Assembly: GCA_001604005.1 (NCBI GenBank)
Contig: LVAM01000019.1
Span: forward strand, 274,754 to 338,753
DNA length: 64,000 bases
Direction of reading: 5' to 3'
Origin: Clostridiales bacterium Firm_07
Lineage (GTDB): Bacteria; Bacillota; Clostridia; Oscillospirales; CAG-272
Shown: piece after piece, positions 56,010 through 64,000 of the stretch
Layout of the letters: each line of letters starts with the position of its first letter
How positions within the stretch are numbered: the stretch's first letter is position 1
Translations under genes and position numbers: made by a program
The notes under the pieces: generated by a model
What the model saw: only the letters and a program-made list of their open reading frames with translations
Told to the model about the DNA's origin: nothing
The model's database searches: none

Positions 56010-57365
56010 TTATTTTTTCAACGCGGCAAGCATTGCCGTGCCCTCTTCAATGATCAGTTCGGCGGTGCCTTCCTTGAAACGCGAAGAACTTGCCTCGTAT
56101 CCGCCTTCTTCATAAGAATCTTTCATCGGGAAATAGCCTTCCGTGCCGTTGACAAGACAGCAGGGGCAAACGGTTTTCCAGCCTTCCGCCTTTTTGAGCG
56201 CCTGCCCGATCGCGCCGAAAGGCTCGCCGGGAACGCCGATAAACGCCACTTTGCCGATCGCCACCGCGTCAAAGGACATCGGGAAAAATTCGGGACCGTG
56301 CTCCAATTTCACCAACCGATTCGCTTTTGCCATTACGGTGGTTTTCATCATCCCCTCGTACGGCACTTCGTCGATCCTGCCCGCAAGATAGAGATCGTTG
56401 ATGCGATGCGCTTCTTTCATATCGTCGTTTGCCGTGGGCATATTGGAAGGAATATTCACGGTTTTTTCAAGATAGCGGATCTCGGTGTCTTCCAGGTTCT
56501 CCGCTTTGTCCCACGCCTGCAAAACCGCGCCCGTCACCACGCGCCCCATATAGCGCGAGTGCGTGTAGCCGCGCGAAACGGCGTCAAAATCGCGGAACAT
56601 ACCGTTCAAAGATCCGCCCGTCGGGTGCACGTTGACGTGGTTGACGTCTCCCTGCGCGCCGTTAAAGAGAATACACTTGGTGTTGTCCAGCACCTTCTCC
56701 ACCGTGCGGCGGGCAAAAGCCGGCCAGTCGCCGGAGATCTTGGTGCCGCCGATGGTATCGGGGTGATCGCCGAAGTTGACCACGGCGATCTTGGAACCGT
56801 CCGCGCGGTCAAAGCGAATGACGTGGACGCGCTCGTCCACTTCGCCGATCGGTCCCACGATGTCGGGATTGTTGACGCCGGGATTGGTTCTGACGCTGCC
56901 GTCTTTCATACGATAGCGTCGGATAAAGGCGATGTTGGGCGCTTTGCCCATTCCGCAACTCATCTGCGCGTCTTTCAGATCTTCGATCGCCGCCTCGGAA
57001 ACGTCTACCAGACGTTTTGCGACAAAAGCGCAATACTCGCGGATCATATCCGCTTTTTCCCCTTCGTCATCGGCGGGATCAAGGCTGGGCCCCGTGTGCG
57101 TATGTGTGGAATGGATAAACACGGCGGGCACGGGCACGCCCGTCGCCGCCGAGATCTTCTCACGGCATTCCCGCATATAGGCGGTGGAGCCGCCGTCCAA
57201 AACGTCCATCGCGATGAGCAGTGCTTTCTCTTCTCCCGAAGCAACGGCAACGGCGTTGATCTCCAATTCGTCCAGCACAGCGGAAGCATACCGCTTTTCG
57301 TAGTAGCCGACAACGGGCATTCCCCGCGACGGCGTGATATTGACACGCGCAAATCCGACTTGCAT
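56010..57365 (-). CDS. Neutral/alkaline ceramidase-N-terminal-like protein, copy 1 (no signal peptide)
   Basis: MQVGFARVNITPSRGMPVVGYYEKRYA, VFIHSTHTHTGPSLDP, NFGDHPDTIGGTKISGDWPAFARR, GAQGDVNHVNVHP. Confidence 0.8.
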   Translation of the reverse strand: MQVGFARVNITPSRGMPVVGYYEKRYASAVLDELEINAVAVASGEEKALLIAMDVLDGGSTAYMRECREKISAATGVPVPAVFIHSTHTHTGPSLDPADDEGEKADMIREYCAFVAKRLVDVSEAAIEDLKDAQMSCGMGKAPNIAFIRRYRMKDGSVRTNPGVNNPDIVGPIGEVDERVHVIRFDRADGSKIAVVNFGDHPDTIGGTKISGDWPAFARRTVEKVLDNTKCILFNGAQGDVNHVNVHPTGGSLNGMFRDFDAVSRGYTHSRYMGRVVTGAVLQAWDKAENLEDTEIRYLEKTVNIPSNMPTANDDMKEAHRINDLYLAGRIDEVPYEGMMKTTVMAKANRLVKLEHGPEFFPMSFDAVAIGKVAFIGVPGEPFGAIGQALKKAEGWKTVCPCCLVNGTEGYFPMKDSYEEGGYEASSSRFKEGTAELIIEEGTAMLAALKK

Positions 57366-57422
57366 TGCAAATCTCCTTTTGATTTCAAAAACTCGGTAAG
57401 CCGTGGCTTGCCTGTCATCTAC

Positions 57423-57451
57423 ATTATAAACCCAATAAAATCGAAAGTCAA
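57423..57451 (-). promoter_or_regulatory. Promoter upstream of ceramidase-like copy 1
   Basis: Reverse strand TTGACT-N17-TATAATG. Confidence 0.7.
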
Positions 57452-57504
57452 TAGGAATTATACCGAAACTCCCAAAAACAGCGTGCCGCGCTTGAAAGAA
57501 AAGG

Positions 57505-57532
57505 ACGCACAACGTGCGTCCTTTTCTTTCAT
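57505..57532 (-). terminator. Terminator after ceramidase-like copy 2
   Basis: AAAGGACGCACaacGTGCGTCCTTTtc. Confidence 0.7.
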
Positions 57533-58884
57533 TTCCGAATCTTGTTCAACATATCCGTGCCTTCTTTGATGATCAACTCGGCAGTGCCTTCTTTGAAACG
57601 TGAATTGCACGCCTCGTATCCGCCTTCCTCATAGGAATCTCTCATCGGGAAATACCCCTCGGTGCCGTTGACAAGGCAGCAGGGGCAAACGACATCCCAC
57701 CCTTCCGCCTTTTTGAGCGCCTGCCCGATCGCGCCGAAAGGCTCGCCGGGAATACCGAAAAACGCCGCTTTACCGATTGCCAATGCAATAAAGGACATCG
57801 GGACAGACGCGGGGCCGTGCTCTAATAGCACCAACCGGCACGCTTTGGCGATCACGGTGTTCAACATCATACCCTCGTAGGGCAGCTCGTTTTTTCTGCC
57901 CGCTTCGTAGAGATCTTTGATGCGGTGCGCCTCCGCCATATCGTCATCGGCCGTTGGTATATGAGACGGGATATCCACGGTCCTTTCCATATATCGCAAG
58001 GTACAGTCTTCGGTTTCCGTCACCTTATCCCACGCTTGCAGCACCGCGCCCGCGACCACGCGCCCCATATGGCGAGAGTGCGCATATCGGCGCGTGGGGG
58101 TGCTGTCGTCCATCAGCATCATATTGAGGTCTTCGCTTTTGGGATGAACGTTGATATGGTTGAGATCGCCCTGCGCGCCGTTGAAGAAAATGCATTTGGT
58201 GTTATCCAACACTTTTTCGACTGTCCGACGGGCAAAACCCGGCCAGTCGGCGGAAATCCTGTCGCCGCTGATGGTATCCGGATGGTTGCCGTAGTTGACT
58301 ACGGCGATCTTGGAGCCGTCCTCGCGGTTAAAACGCAGTATATGCACACGCTCGTCCACCGTGCCGATCGGCGCCACAATGTCGGGATTGTTATAACCCG
58401 GGTTCGTCTGCACGCTGCCGTCTTTCATACGATAGCGGCGAATAAACGCGATGCCCGGCGCACGCCCTTCGCCGTATCCCATTTTGGCGGGTTTCAAGTC
58501 TTCGATCGCCGCAAGGGAAACGTCGATCAAGCGGTGTCCCACAAACACGCCGTACTCTTTGATCATTTCCGCGCTTTCGCCTTCACCCCGCAAAGGATCA
58601 AGAGCCGGTCCCGTGTGCGTGTGGGTTGAGTGAATGAAGATTGCCGGAACGGGTACGCCCGTGGCGGCGGAGATCTTCTCGCGGCACTCTCTGATGTAGG
58701 CGGTCGTTCCGCAATTCAAAAGATCCATGGCCAAAAGCAAAACTTTTTCTTCACCTTCGGCAACGGCAATGGCATTGATTTCCAGTTCATCAAGAACGCC
58801 GGAAGCATAACGCTTGGCAAAATACCCAACGACCGGTATCCCTCGCGGGGGAGTGATATTGACGCGTGCAAATCCGATTTTCAT
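57529..58884 (-). CDS. Neutral/alkaline ceramidase-N-terminal-like protein, copy 2 (no signal peptide)
   Basis: MKIGFARVNITPPRGIPVVGYFAKRYA..., closely similar in tandem to the 56010 gene. Confidence 0.8.
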   Translation of the reverse strand: MKIGFARVNITPPRGIPVVGYFAKRYASGVLDELEINAIAVAEGEEKVLLLAMDLLNCGTTAYIRECREKISAATGVPVPAIFIHSTHTHTGPALDPLRGEGESAEMIKEYGVFVGHRLIDVSLAAIEDLKPAKMGYGEGRAPGIAFIRRYRMKDGSVQTNPGYNNPDIVAPIGTVDERVHILRFNREDGSKIAVVNYGNHPDTISGDRISADWPGFARRTVEKVLDNTKCIFFNGAQGDLNHINVHPKSEDLNMMLMDDSTPTRRYAHSRHMGRVVAGAVLQAWDKVTETEDCTLRYMERTVDIPSHIPTADDDMAEAHRIKDLYEAGRKNELPYEGMMLNTVIAKACRLVLLEHGPASVPMSFIALAIGKAAFFGIPGEPFGAIGQALKKAEGWDVVCPCCLVNGTEGYFPMRDSYEEGGYEACNSRFKEGTAELIIKEGTDMLNKIRK

Positions 58885-58938
58885 AATCTGTCTCCTTCAC
58901 GTAAAAATTCGGCAAACGGTTTATCTTCTGCCACTTAC

Positions 58939-58967
58939 ATTATAAGTCCGCAAAAAGCGAAAGTCAA
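58939..58967 (-). promoter_or_regulatory. Promoter upstream of ceramidase-like copy 2
   Basis: Reverse strand TTGACT-N17-TATAATG. Confidence 0.7.
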
Positions 58968-59002
58968 TACGAATTGATCTGAAATTGAGGGAAGCGACGC
59001 GT

Positions 59003-59314
59003 TCAATCCAAATGAAATACCTCAAAGAGATCTGTCGAAACCGGACTTTCGTCGGGATTGACTTCCATAATGTCCGCCATAAAATGCCACCATTTGCGGC
59101 AGATCTCGGTGTCGGCGCTCGCCTTCCATTTTTCTTCGTCTTCCAGTTCGATATACCCGAAAAGCGTGTTCGTTTCCCGATCAAGAAAGATGGAATAATT
59201 GCTCCCGCCGTAAGCGTGGATCATCTCTTTCATTTCGTCCCAAAGGGCGTTGTGGCGCTTTTCGTATTCCTCCGCTTGCCCTTCGTTGAGTTTCATTTTG
59301 AAACCTTTGCGCAT
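59003..59314 (-). CDS. L-rhamnose mutarotase-like (RhaM) protein
   Basis: KMKLNEGQAEEYEKRHNALWDEMKEMIHAYGGSNYSIFLDRETNTLFGYIELEDEEKW..CRKWWHFMADIM. Confidence 0.85.
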   Translation of the reverse strand: MRKGFKMKLNEGQAEEYEKRHNALWDEMKEMIHAYGGSNYSIFLDRETNTLFGYIELEDEEKWKASADTEICRKWWHFMADIMEVNPDESPVSTDLFEVFHLD

Positions 59315-59366
59315 ATTCTTCTCCTTTAAGATAAGGACGCACGGCCGTAGGCGTGCGCCCTTTTTG

Positions 59367-59993
59367 TTATTTCGTACCGAAAATGCGGTCGCCGGCGTCG
59401 CCAAGACCGGGGAGAATGTAGCAATGCTCGTTAAGACCTTCGTCAAGGTGCGCGCAATACACATCCACGTCGGGATGCGCTTCGGTCAGGACTTTAAGTC
59501 CTTCGGGAGCGGCGATCATACACATAAACTTGATATTCTTGCCGCCGCGCTCTTTGATGAAGTTGATGGCCGCCACCGCGGAACCGCCCGTGGCAAGCAT
59601 CGGGTCGGTCACGATGATGCAGCGCTCATCGATGTTTTTGGGCAGTTTGCAATAGTAGGCGTGGGGCTTCATCGTCACTTCGTCGCGATAAAGACCGATG
59701 TGGCCGACCTTTGCGGTGGGCACGAGTTCAAGCACACCCTCCACCATACCAAGTCCCGCGCGTAAGATCGGCACCACGGCGATCTCCTGCCCCGCAAGCA
59801 TTTTGGTCTTGCAAGTCGTAAGGGGCGTGGTCACTTCCACGTCTTTTAAGGGCATATCGCGAAGCGACTCGTAGCACATGAACATCGTCACTTCTTTGAC
59901 GAGTTCGCGAAACTCCTTGCAGGAAGTTTCCACCGAGCGCATAATGGAGATCTTATGTTGAATCAACGGATGGTCGAAAACTGTAACTTTCAT
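59367..59993 (-). CDS. upp: Uracil phosphoribosyltransferase
   Basis: [67 protein letters not shown]. Confidence 0.97.
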   Translation of the reverse strand: MKVTVFDHPLIQHKISIMRSVETSCKEFRELVKEVTMFMCYESLRDMPLKDVEVTTPLTTCKTKMLAGQEIAVVPILRAGLGMVEGVLELVPTAKVGHIGLYRDEVTMKPHAYYCKLPKNIDERCIIVTDPMLATGGSAVAAINFIKERGGKNIKFMCMIAAPEGLKVLTEAHPDVDVYCAHLDEGLNEHCYILPGLGDAGDRIFGTK

Positions 59994-61375
59994 AGGTTTC
60001 CTCTTTGATGATTATTTTTCGTCGGTTTTTTGCATCTGACGATCAGGTTCACAAGGATACCGAGGATCAGCGCCACCGCGATCGCGGTAAGGGTAACTTT
60101 GCCGAAAGTCAGCGACATACCGCCGATACCGGTGATGAGGATGGTGGCGACCACAAACAGGTTGCGGTTGTCTTCAAGGTCGGTCTTTTGGATCATTTTC
60201 AGACCCGACACGGCGATGAAGCCGTAGAGCGCGATGCACACGCCGCCCATCACGCAAGCGGGGATGGTGGCAAGGAAGGTGACGAAGGGTGCCACGAAAG
60301 CGGCAACGATCGCAAGGATCGAGGTGCAAAGGATGGTAACGACCGAGGCGTTGCCCGAGATCGCCACACAACCGATCGACTCACCGTAGGTGGTGTTGGG
60401 GCAACCGCCGAAGAACGCGCCCGCCATCGAGCCGACGCCGTCGCCAAGGAGAGTGCGGGAGAGGCCGGGATCTGCGGTAAGGTCTTTTTCAATGATGTAA
60501 GAAATGTTCTTGTGGTCAGCCAAGTGCTCGGCAAAGACCACGAAAGCGACGGGCACGTAAGCCACGGCGATCGTGCCGACGTAAGCGGGGGTCAGATCCT
60601 TGAAGCCCTTGAAGGCTTTGAGGAAGGTGAAATCGGGGACCCATTGCATCGATTTGAAGCCGCTCCAGTCGATCAACTGCATCGCGGTGTTCTCGGCACC
60701 TTTGCCGATGAGGGTAAAGATGGTGGCAAGCACGTAGCCGGCAAGGATACCCATAATGAAGGGGATGGTTTTGATTGTCTTTTTCGCGTAAACCGAGCAA
60801 ACGATCACGGTACCGAGCGTAACGAGCGCGCAGATAAGGGAGAGCGCGCCGGTAAGGGTCATCACGTTGCCGGCTTTGATACCGGTGAGGGCGTCGCCCA
60901 CGGCGTTGCCCGCAAGCGAGAGGCCGATGATGGCAACGGTGGGACCGATGACCACGGCGGGCATCAGTTTATTGATCCAGTTGACACCGGCAAACTTGAC
61001 GGCAAGGGCGATGATCACATATACGAGGCCCGCGAAAGCCGCGCCCATCAGGAGTCCGAGATAGCCGACATACATAGAAGCGGCACCGCCGAACGCGGCG
61101 AACATAGAGCCGAGGAACGCAAACGAAGAACCAAGGAACACGGGGCTGCGGAACCGGGTAAAGAGCAGGTAGACCAAAGTGCCCACGCCCGCGCCGAAGA
61201 GGGCGGCGGATTGGGACATAGCCGCTTCACCGACAAGTTTGCAGGTGTTGTTGACAACCGTCGGCACGGCGATGGTGGCGGCCAAAATGGCCAGCATCTG
61301 TTGAAGGGCAAACAAAACCAGTTTGCCGTAGCCGATATCGCGCGGCTTCGCGTCCACGTTGTAAGCGAGTTTCAT
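59990..61375 (-). CDS. uraA: Uracil/xanthine permease family transporter (uracil permease)
   Basis: 14-TM NCS2 family; [47 protein letters not shown]. Confidence 0.94.
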   Translation of the reverse strand: MKLAYNVDAKPRDIGYGKLVLFALQQMLAILAATIAVPTVVNNTCKLVGEAAMSQSAALFGAGVGTLVYLLFTRFRSPVFLGSSFAFLGSMFAAFGGAASMYVGYLGLLMGAAFAGLVYVIIALAVKFAGVNWINKLMPAVVIGPTVAIIGLSLAGNAVGDALTGIKAGNVMTLTGALSLICALVTLGTVIVCSVYAKKTIKTIPFIMGILAGYVLATIFTLIGKGAENTAMQLIDWSGFKSMQWVPDFTFLKAFKGFKDLTPAYVGTIAVAYVPVAFVVFAEHLADHKNISYIIEKDLTADPGLSRTLLGDGVGSMAGAFFGGCPNTTYGESIGCVAISGNASVVTILCTSILAIVAAFVAPFVTFLATIPACVMGGVCIALYGFIAVSGLKMIQKTDLEDNRNLFVVATILITGIGGMSLTFGKVTLTAIAVALILGILVNLIVRCKKPTKNNHQRGNL

Positions 61376-61457
61376 TTTTTTATCTCCTTTTTATTTGATA
61401 ACACTTTCATTTGCCGTGTACGGCGGCCTTTTGTTCAAAATACACGAAAAAGGCATT

Positions 61458-61487
61458 AAAAAAGCAGATAACTTGGAAGTTATCTGC
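61458..61487 (-). terminator. Intrinsic terminator (attenuator) in the uraA 5' leader
   Basis: Reverse strand GCAGATAACTT-CC-AAGTTATCTGC-TTTTTT, between the promoter and the uraA start. Confidence 0.85.
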
Positions 61488-61581
61488 GAAAAGCGATACG
61501 GGGGACAAAAACACCTTGCACGGGAGAGGTCGACAAGGGACGGGAAATTTCGCTTGCGTATTTTCTTTTGGCGAATACCAT
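61480..61581 (-). CDS. Putative 33-aa leader peptide of uraA-upp (MVFAKRKYASEISRPLSTSPVQGVFVPRIAFRR*)
   Basis: ATG preceded by GGGAGGG at SD spacing; TAA lies inside the 5' arm of the attenuator hairpin. Confidence 0.5.
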   Translation of the reverse strand: MVFAKRKYASEISRPLSTSPVQGVFVPRIAFRR

Positions 61582-61621
61582 TTTCACGCCCTCCCTTTCC
61601 TCTTGCCGGAGCATTTTTTGT

Positions 61622-61650
61622 ATTATACCACAATCGCCTTTTTTCGTCAA
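61622..61650 (-). promoter_or_regulatory. Sigma-A-like promoter of uraA-upp
   Basis: Reverse strand TTGACG-N17-TATAAT, about 245 nt before the uraA ATG. Confidence 0.75.
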
Positions 61651-61790
61651 TACTTTTCAAGCAAAAAAACCAAAAAATTTTTCGTCGGAAACGGCGGTGG
61701 AAAACTCTACCTTAATTTATTATACCACGCAGAAAACGCCTCTTTTTTCGCGTCTTCTCGTCGCCGCACGGTCTTCACGACGAAAAGTGC

Positions 61791-61819
61791 TTGACAAGCC
61801 GCACCGAATATGCTACAAT
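61791..61819 (+). promoter_or_regulatory. Sigma-A-like promoter of mntP
   Basis: TTGACA-N17-TACAAT. Confidence 0.7.
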
Positions 61820-61852
61820 GGTGCGACATTCCTTTTGAAGGGAGGCGCGCCC

Positions 61853-62437
61853 GTGACTTGGCTACAACTCATCCTCAATTCAGCCCTACTTGGCGTAGGA
61901 CTTGCGATGGACGCCTTTTCGGTCTCGCTTGCCAACGGTCTTTCGGAGCCTTTCGGCACCAAAAAGCGGGCGCTCTCTATCGCGGGGATATTCGCCCTTT
62001 TCCAAACCGCTATGCCGCTTCTTGGTTGGGCTGTGGTACATACGATGGCGGAACTCTTCGTCAAATTTCAAAAAGCGATCCCATATATCGCGTTGGTGTT
62101 GCTCCTATATATCGGCGGTAAAATGCTCTGGGAGGCGTTTCGAAAAAAAGACGAAGAAGCGCAAACCATCGCGCACATCGCGTTTGGCACTCTGCTTTTG
62201 CAAGGCGTCGCCACTTCCATCGACGCGCTCTCGGTCGGCTTTACCATCGCCGAATACGATTTCCCGCGCGCGCTTGTTGCCGCACTCATTATCGGCGCGC
62301 TGACGCTCGGCATCTGCTTTGCGGGCGTTCTGCTCGGCAAAAAGTTCGGCACCAAGTTCTCGGGCAAAGCCGCCGCGCTCGGCGGCTTGGTTCTCATCGC
62401 CGTTGGAATTGAAATCTTCCTCACAGGTATATTTTGA
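61853..62437 (+). CDS. mntP: Manganese efflux pump MntP
   Basis: GTG start; VGLAMDAFSVSLANGL, GVATSIDALSVGFTIA, six TM segments. Confidence 0.92.
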   Translation: MTWLQLILNSALLGVGLAMDAFSVSLANGLSEPFGTKKRALSIAGIFALFQTAMPLLGWAVVHTMAELFVKFQKAIPYIALVLLLYIGGKMLWEAFRKKDEEAQTIAHIAFGTLLLQGVATSIDALSVGFTIAEYDFPRALVAALIIGALTLGICFAGVLLGKKFGTKFSGKAAALGGLVLIAVGIEIFLTGIF

Positions 62438-62438
62438 A

Positions 62439-62473
62439 AAAAGACCGATGCTGTGCATCGGTCTTTTTTTCGA
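62439..62473. terminator. Bidirectional terminator
   Basis: aaaAAGACCGATGctgtgCATCGGTCTTtttt. Confidence 0.8.
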
Positions 62474-62692
62474 TCATCGGTTATCGTTGACGATCACCAC
62501 GCTGTCGATGGTATCCACACGTTCAAGCCTCGACACGCGGTTTCCCGCTTCGTCCACGTAAGCGATCTTGATCCATTCGTCGTCCATCGCCAGCACGTGG
62601 CAGGTGACGTCGGCATGCCCCGTGAGATACTCTTCGTCCTCATTTTTGATGATGCAGCGCTGTCCGATCAGTTCCGATAATATGGCTGACAT
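62474..62692 (-). CDS. Small hypothetical beta-rich protein (72 aa)
   Basis: MSAILSELIGQRCIIKNEDEEYLTGHADVTCHVLAMDDEWIKIAYVDEAGNRVSRLERVDTIDSVVIV; Sm-like fold guess only. Confidence 0.5.
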   Translation of the reverse strand: MSAILSELIGQRCIIKNEDEEYLTGHADVTCHVLAMDDEWIKIAYVDEAGNRVSRLERVDTIDSVVIVNDNR

Positions 62693-62770
62693 TTGTTTTC
62701 CCCCTTCCGTGCGTTTCCGCTGTTTCCATTTTTTACACTTCGGGGGCGTTTTATACGCGGCTGTGAAAAT

Positions 62771-63052
62771 TTACGGCGTTGTGACCACTTCCGCGCCGGG
62801 GTCCGCCGTTCCCGTGTGATCTTTTACGTAGTCTTCGTCCACGTCGCGGGCGATCTCGTGCTCCGTGGCGGCGATCTCCTCCGCCAGTTCACGCTCGCGC
62901 GCTTCTCGTTTCGCGATCTCGCGGCGCTCTTTGTTCCACGCCATCAAACGTATGGAGGCGATCACGAGTGCCGCCGCGAAAATGGCGATGATGAGCACGC
63001 AAATGACGCGCTGTAATTTTTTGTGCGCGTCCTGCGCCGTGTTTGTCTTCAT
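62771..63052 (-). CDS. DivIC/FtsL-like septum formation initiator
   Basis: Single TM (VICVLIIAIFAAALVIASIRLMAW) followed by a coiled coil; located after yabQ with SD GGAGG. Confidence 0.7.
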   Translation of the reverse strand: MKTNTAQDAHKKLQRVICVLIIAIFAAALVIASIRLMAWNKERREIAKREARERELAEEIAATEHEIARDVDEDYVKDHTGTADPGAEVVTTP

Positions 63053-63689
63053 TTGTGACTTCCTCCGTTTTTAAGTGACGCGACTTTTCCGAAAAACCGT
63101 TTTCGGCAAAGATCAACTGTGCACGGCAGAGTGCCGCGCTCTTTTTATGTGCCGCGAGGAGCGCCGCGCGGCGCAAAAGCACTCTCACGGGCAAAAAGAT
63201 CCTCTTTTTCACCGTCCGGACGAGAATGCGGAGCGGAAAAGCAAAAAGCGCCGCCAGATACATTCGACACGCGGACAGATAAAACGCGAGATACGCCGCC
63301 GCCCGATCCAGCCTTTTTCCGCCGATCGCCAAAACAAACGCAAAACCCGCCGCGGCGGCAAGCGGCGCTTCAAAGCGAAATTCGCCGTTATTTGCGCGAT
63401 AGTTCCAAAGAATAAACAAAACGGCGGCGAAAACGCAGAACAGAAAATCACCCGTGCCGATGAAAACGGCGCGATAAACCCGACGGGAGGTTCTGTTTTT
63501 CGGAAACCGAACCGGACGGTGAAGGAGCGGCAACGGGCGCGCGTAAACGCCGCGCATCTCCTCTTTTTGCGGATACGCGCCGAAAATCACGCAAAAAACG
63601 CGCAAAAGAAGCCAAAACGCGCCAAGGATCGCCCCGAGCAAAAATGACCCCGCAAAGAAAACGAACTGCAAGAACGGGGAGATTTCCAT
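62889..63689 (-). CDS. yabQ: YabQ-like spore cortex protein; ORF overlaps divIC by about 160 bp
   Basis: MEISPFLQFVFFAGSFLLGAILGAFWLLLRV, downstream of yabP; 3' end suspicious (see findings). Confidence 0.75.
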   Translation of the reverse strand: MEISPFLQFVFFAGSFLLGAILGAFWLLLRVFCVIFGAYPQKEEMRGVYARPLPLLHRPVRFPKNRTSRRVYRAVFIGTGDFLFCVFAAVLFILWNYRANNGEFRFEAPLAAAAGFAFVLAIGGKRLDRAAAYLAFYLSACRMYLAALFAFPLRILVRTVKKRIFLPVRVLLRRAALLAAHKKSAALCRAQLIFAENGFSEKSRHLKTEEVTNEDKHGAGRAQKITARHLRAHHRHFRGGTRDRLHTFDGVEQRAPRDRETRSARA

Positions 63690-63970
63690 CAACCAAACAG
63701 CCTCGACCAAAATCCGCGCCGCGTGTCTTTCCCTTCACCGTAAAACACGCTGTCGATCTGTCCCGTCACTTCCACCGTGCCGCGCGCGATATCCAGCGTG
63801 CCGATGTGCAGTCCTTCTCCCGTAACGGTCAGTTCTCCGCAATCGGTAAGCAGGATTACGCTTTCCTCGTCAAAGCTCTCCACTTCCCGCACGCCGCCGA
63901 TCACGGCGTGTGCGCGCGCCGTTGCGGTGAGCGTGTGTTTTTTGGCGCTTTCGGTGCTTGCTTTTTCCAT
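63689..63970 (-). CDS. yabP: YabP-like sporulation protein
   Basis: ATARAHAVIGGVREVESFDEESVILLTDCGELTVTGEGLHIGTLDIARGTVEVTGQIDSVFYGE. Confidence 0.92.
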   Translation of the reverse strand: MEKASTESAKKHTLTATARAHAVIGGVREVESFDEESVILLTDCGELTVTGEGLHIGTLDIARGTVEVTGQIDSVFYGEGKDTRRGFWSRLFG

Positions 63971-64000
63971 AGTGTGCCTCCGCTTTTTTTATGAATATAT

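Noticed and set aside
61376-61620. Canonical PyrR-binding attenuator for uraA-upp
   Set aside because: No sequence resembling the PyrR binding-loop consensus in the leader, and a leader ORF with SD explains the layout better.
61391-61660. 89-aa minus-strand ORF in the uraA leader (MKSIDEKRRLWYNTKN...)
   Set aside because: Starts at or before the promoter and has no SD or family signature; the 33-aa ORF in another frame has SD and stop placement matching the attenuator.
62889-63050. Programmed ribosomal frameshift in yabQ as the preferred explanation
   Set aside because: No clear slippery heptamer plus downstream structure was evident; assembly indel or simple mutation is more economical.
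1-64000. CRISPR array, prophage or transposase/integrase genes
   Set aside because: No regularly spaced repeats, phage structural genes, or transposase/integrase motifs were found on either strand.

Overview
The window looks like chromosomal DNA from a spore-forming, fairly GC-rich Clostridia-type Firmicute. It carries yabP-yabQ-divIC-like genes, addAB, T-box control and sigma-A-like promoters. Most of it is housekeeping: addB/addA, tRNA-Thr, valS, nrnA-rbfA-tpiA-pgk, mscL, DegV/DAK2-type genes, the TIGR03960/03936 radical-SAM pair, SpoU methylase, nrdR, ribF, T-box-leuA, amino-sugar and sugar catabolism, uraA-upp and mntP. Points that deserve a second look: (1) a tight three-gene operon, TerB_N/TerB_C-like protein + BrxD (DUF2791)-like ATPase + Lhr/BrxH-like SF2 helicase (34159-39407), with no other BREX genes nearby, a candidate DNA-processing or defence module; (2) a putative 33-codon leader peptide that ends inside an intrinsic terminator upstream of uraA-upp; (3) a membrane protein that looks like a catalytically degenerate P-type ATPase; (4) an RluA-type pseudouridine synthase fused to a CYTH domain; (5) a chimeric locus joining a near-identical glucosamine-6-P isomerase 3' fragment to a diverged ribF 3' fragment; (6) an AT-rich cassette with a glycine-zipper peptide, a multi-TM protein and an XRE regulator; (7) an unusual FGGY kinase/TIM/SIS/YjbQ/aldolase sugar operon; (8) tandem intracellular ceramidase-like paralogs with duplicated promoters. 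All family assignments come from reading motifs by eye; no database search was run.
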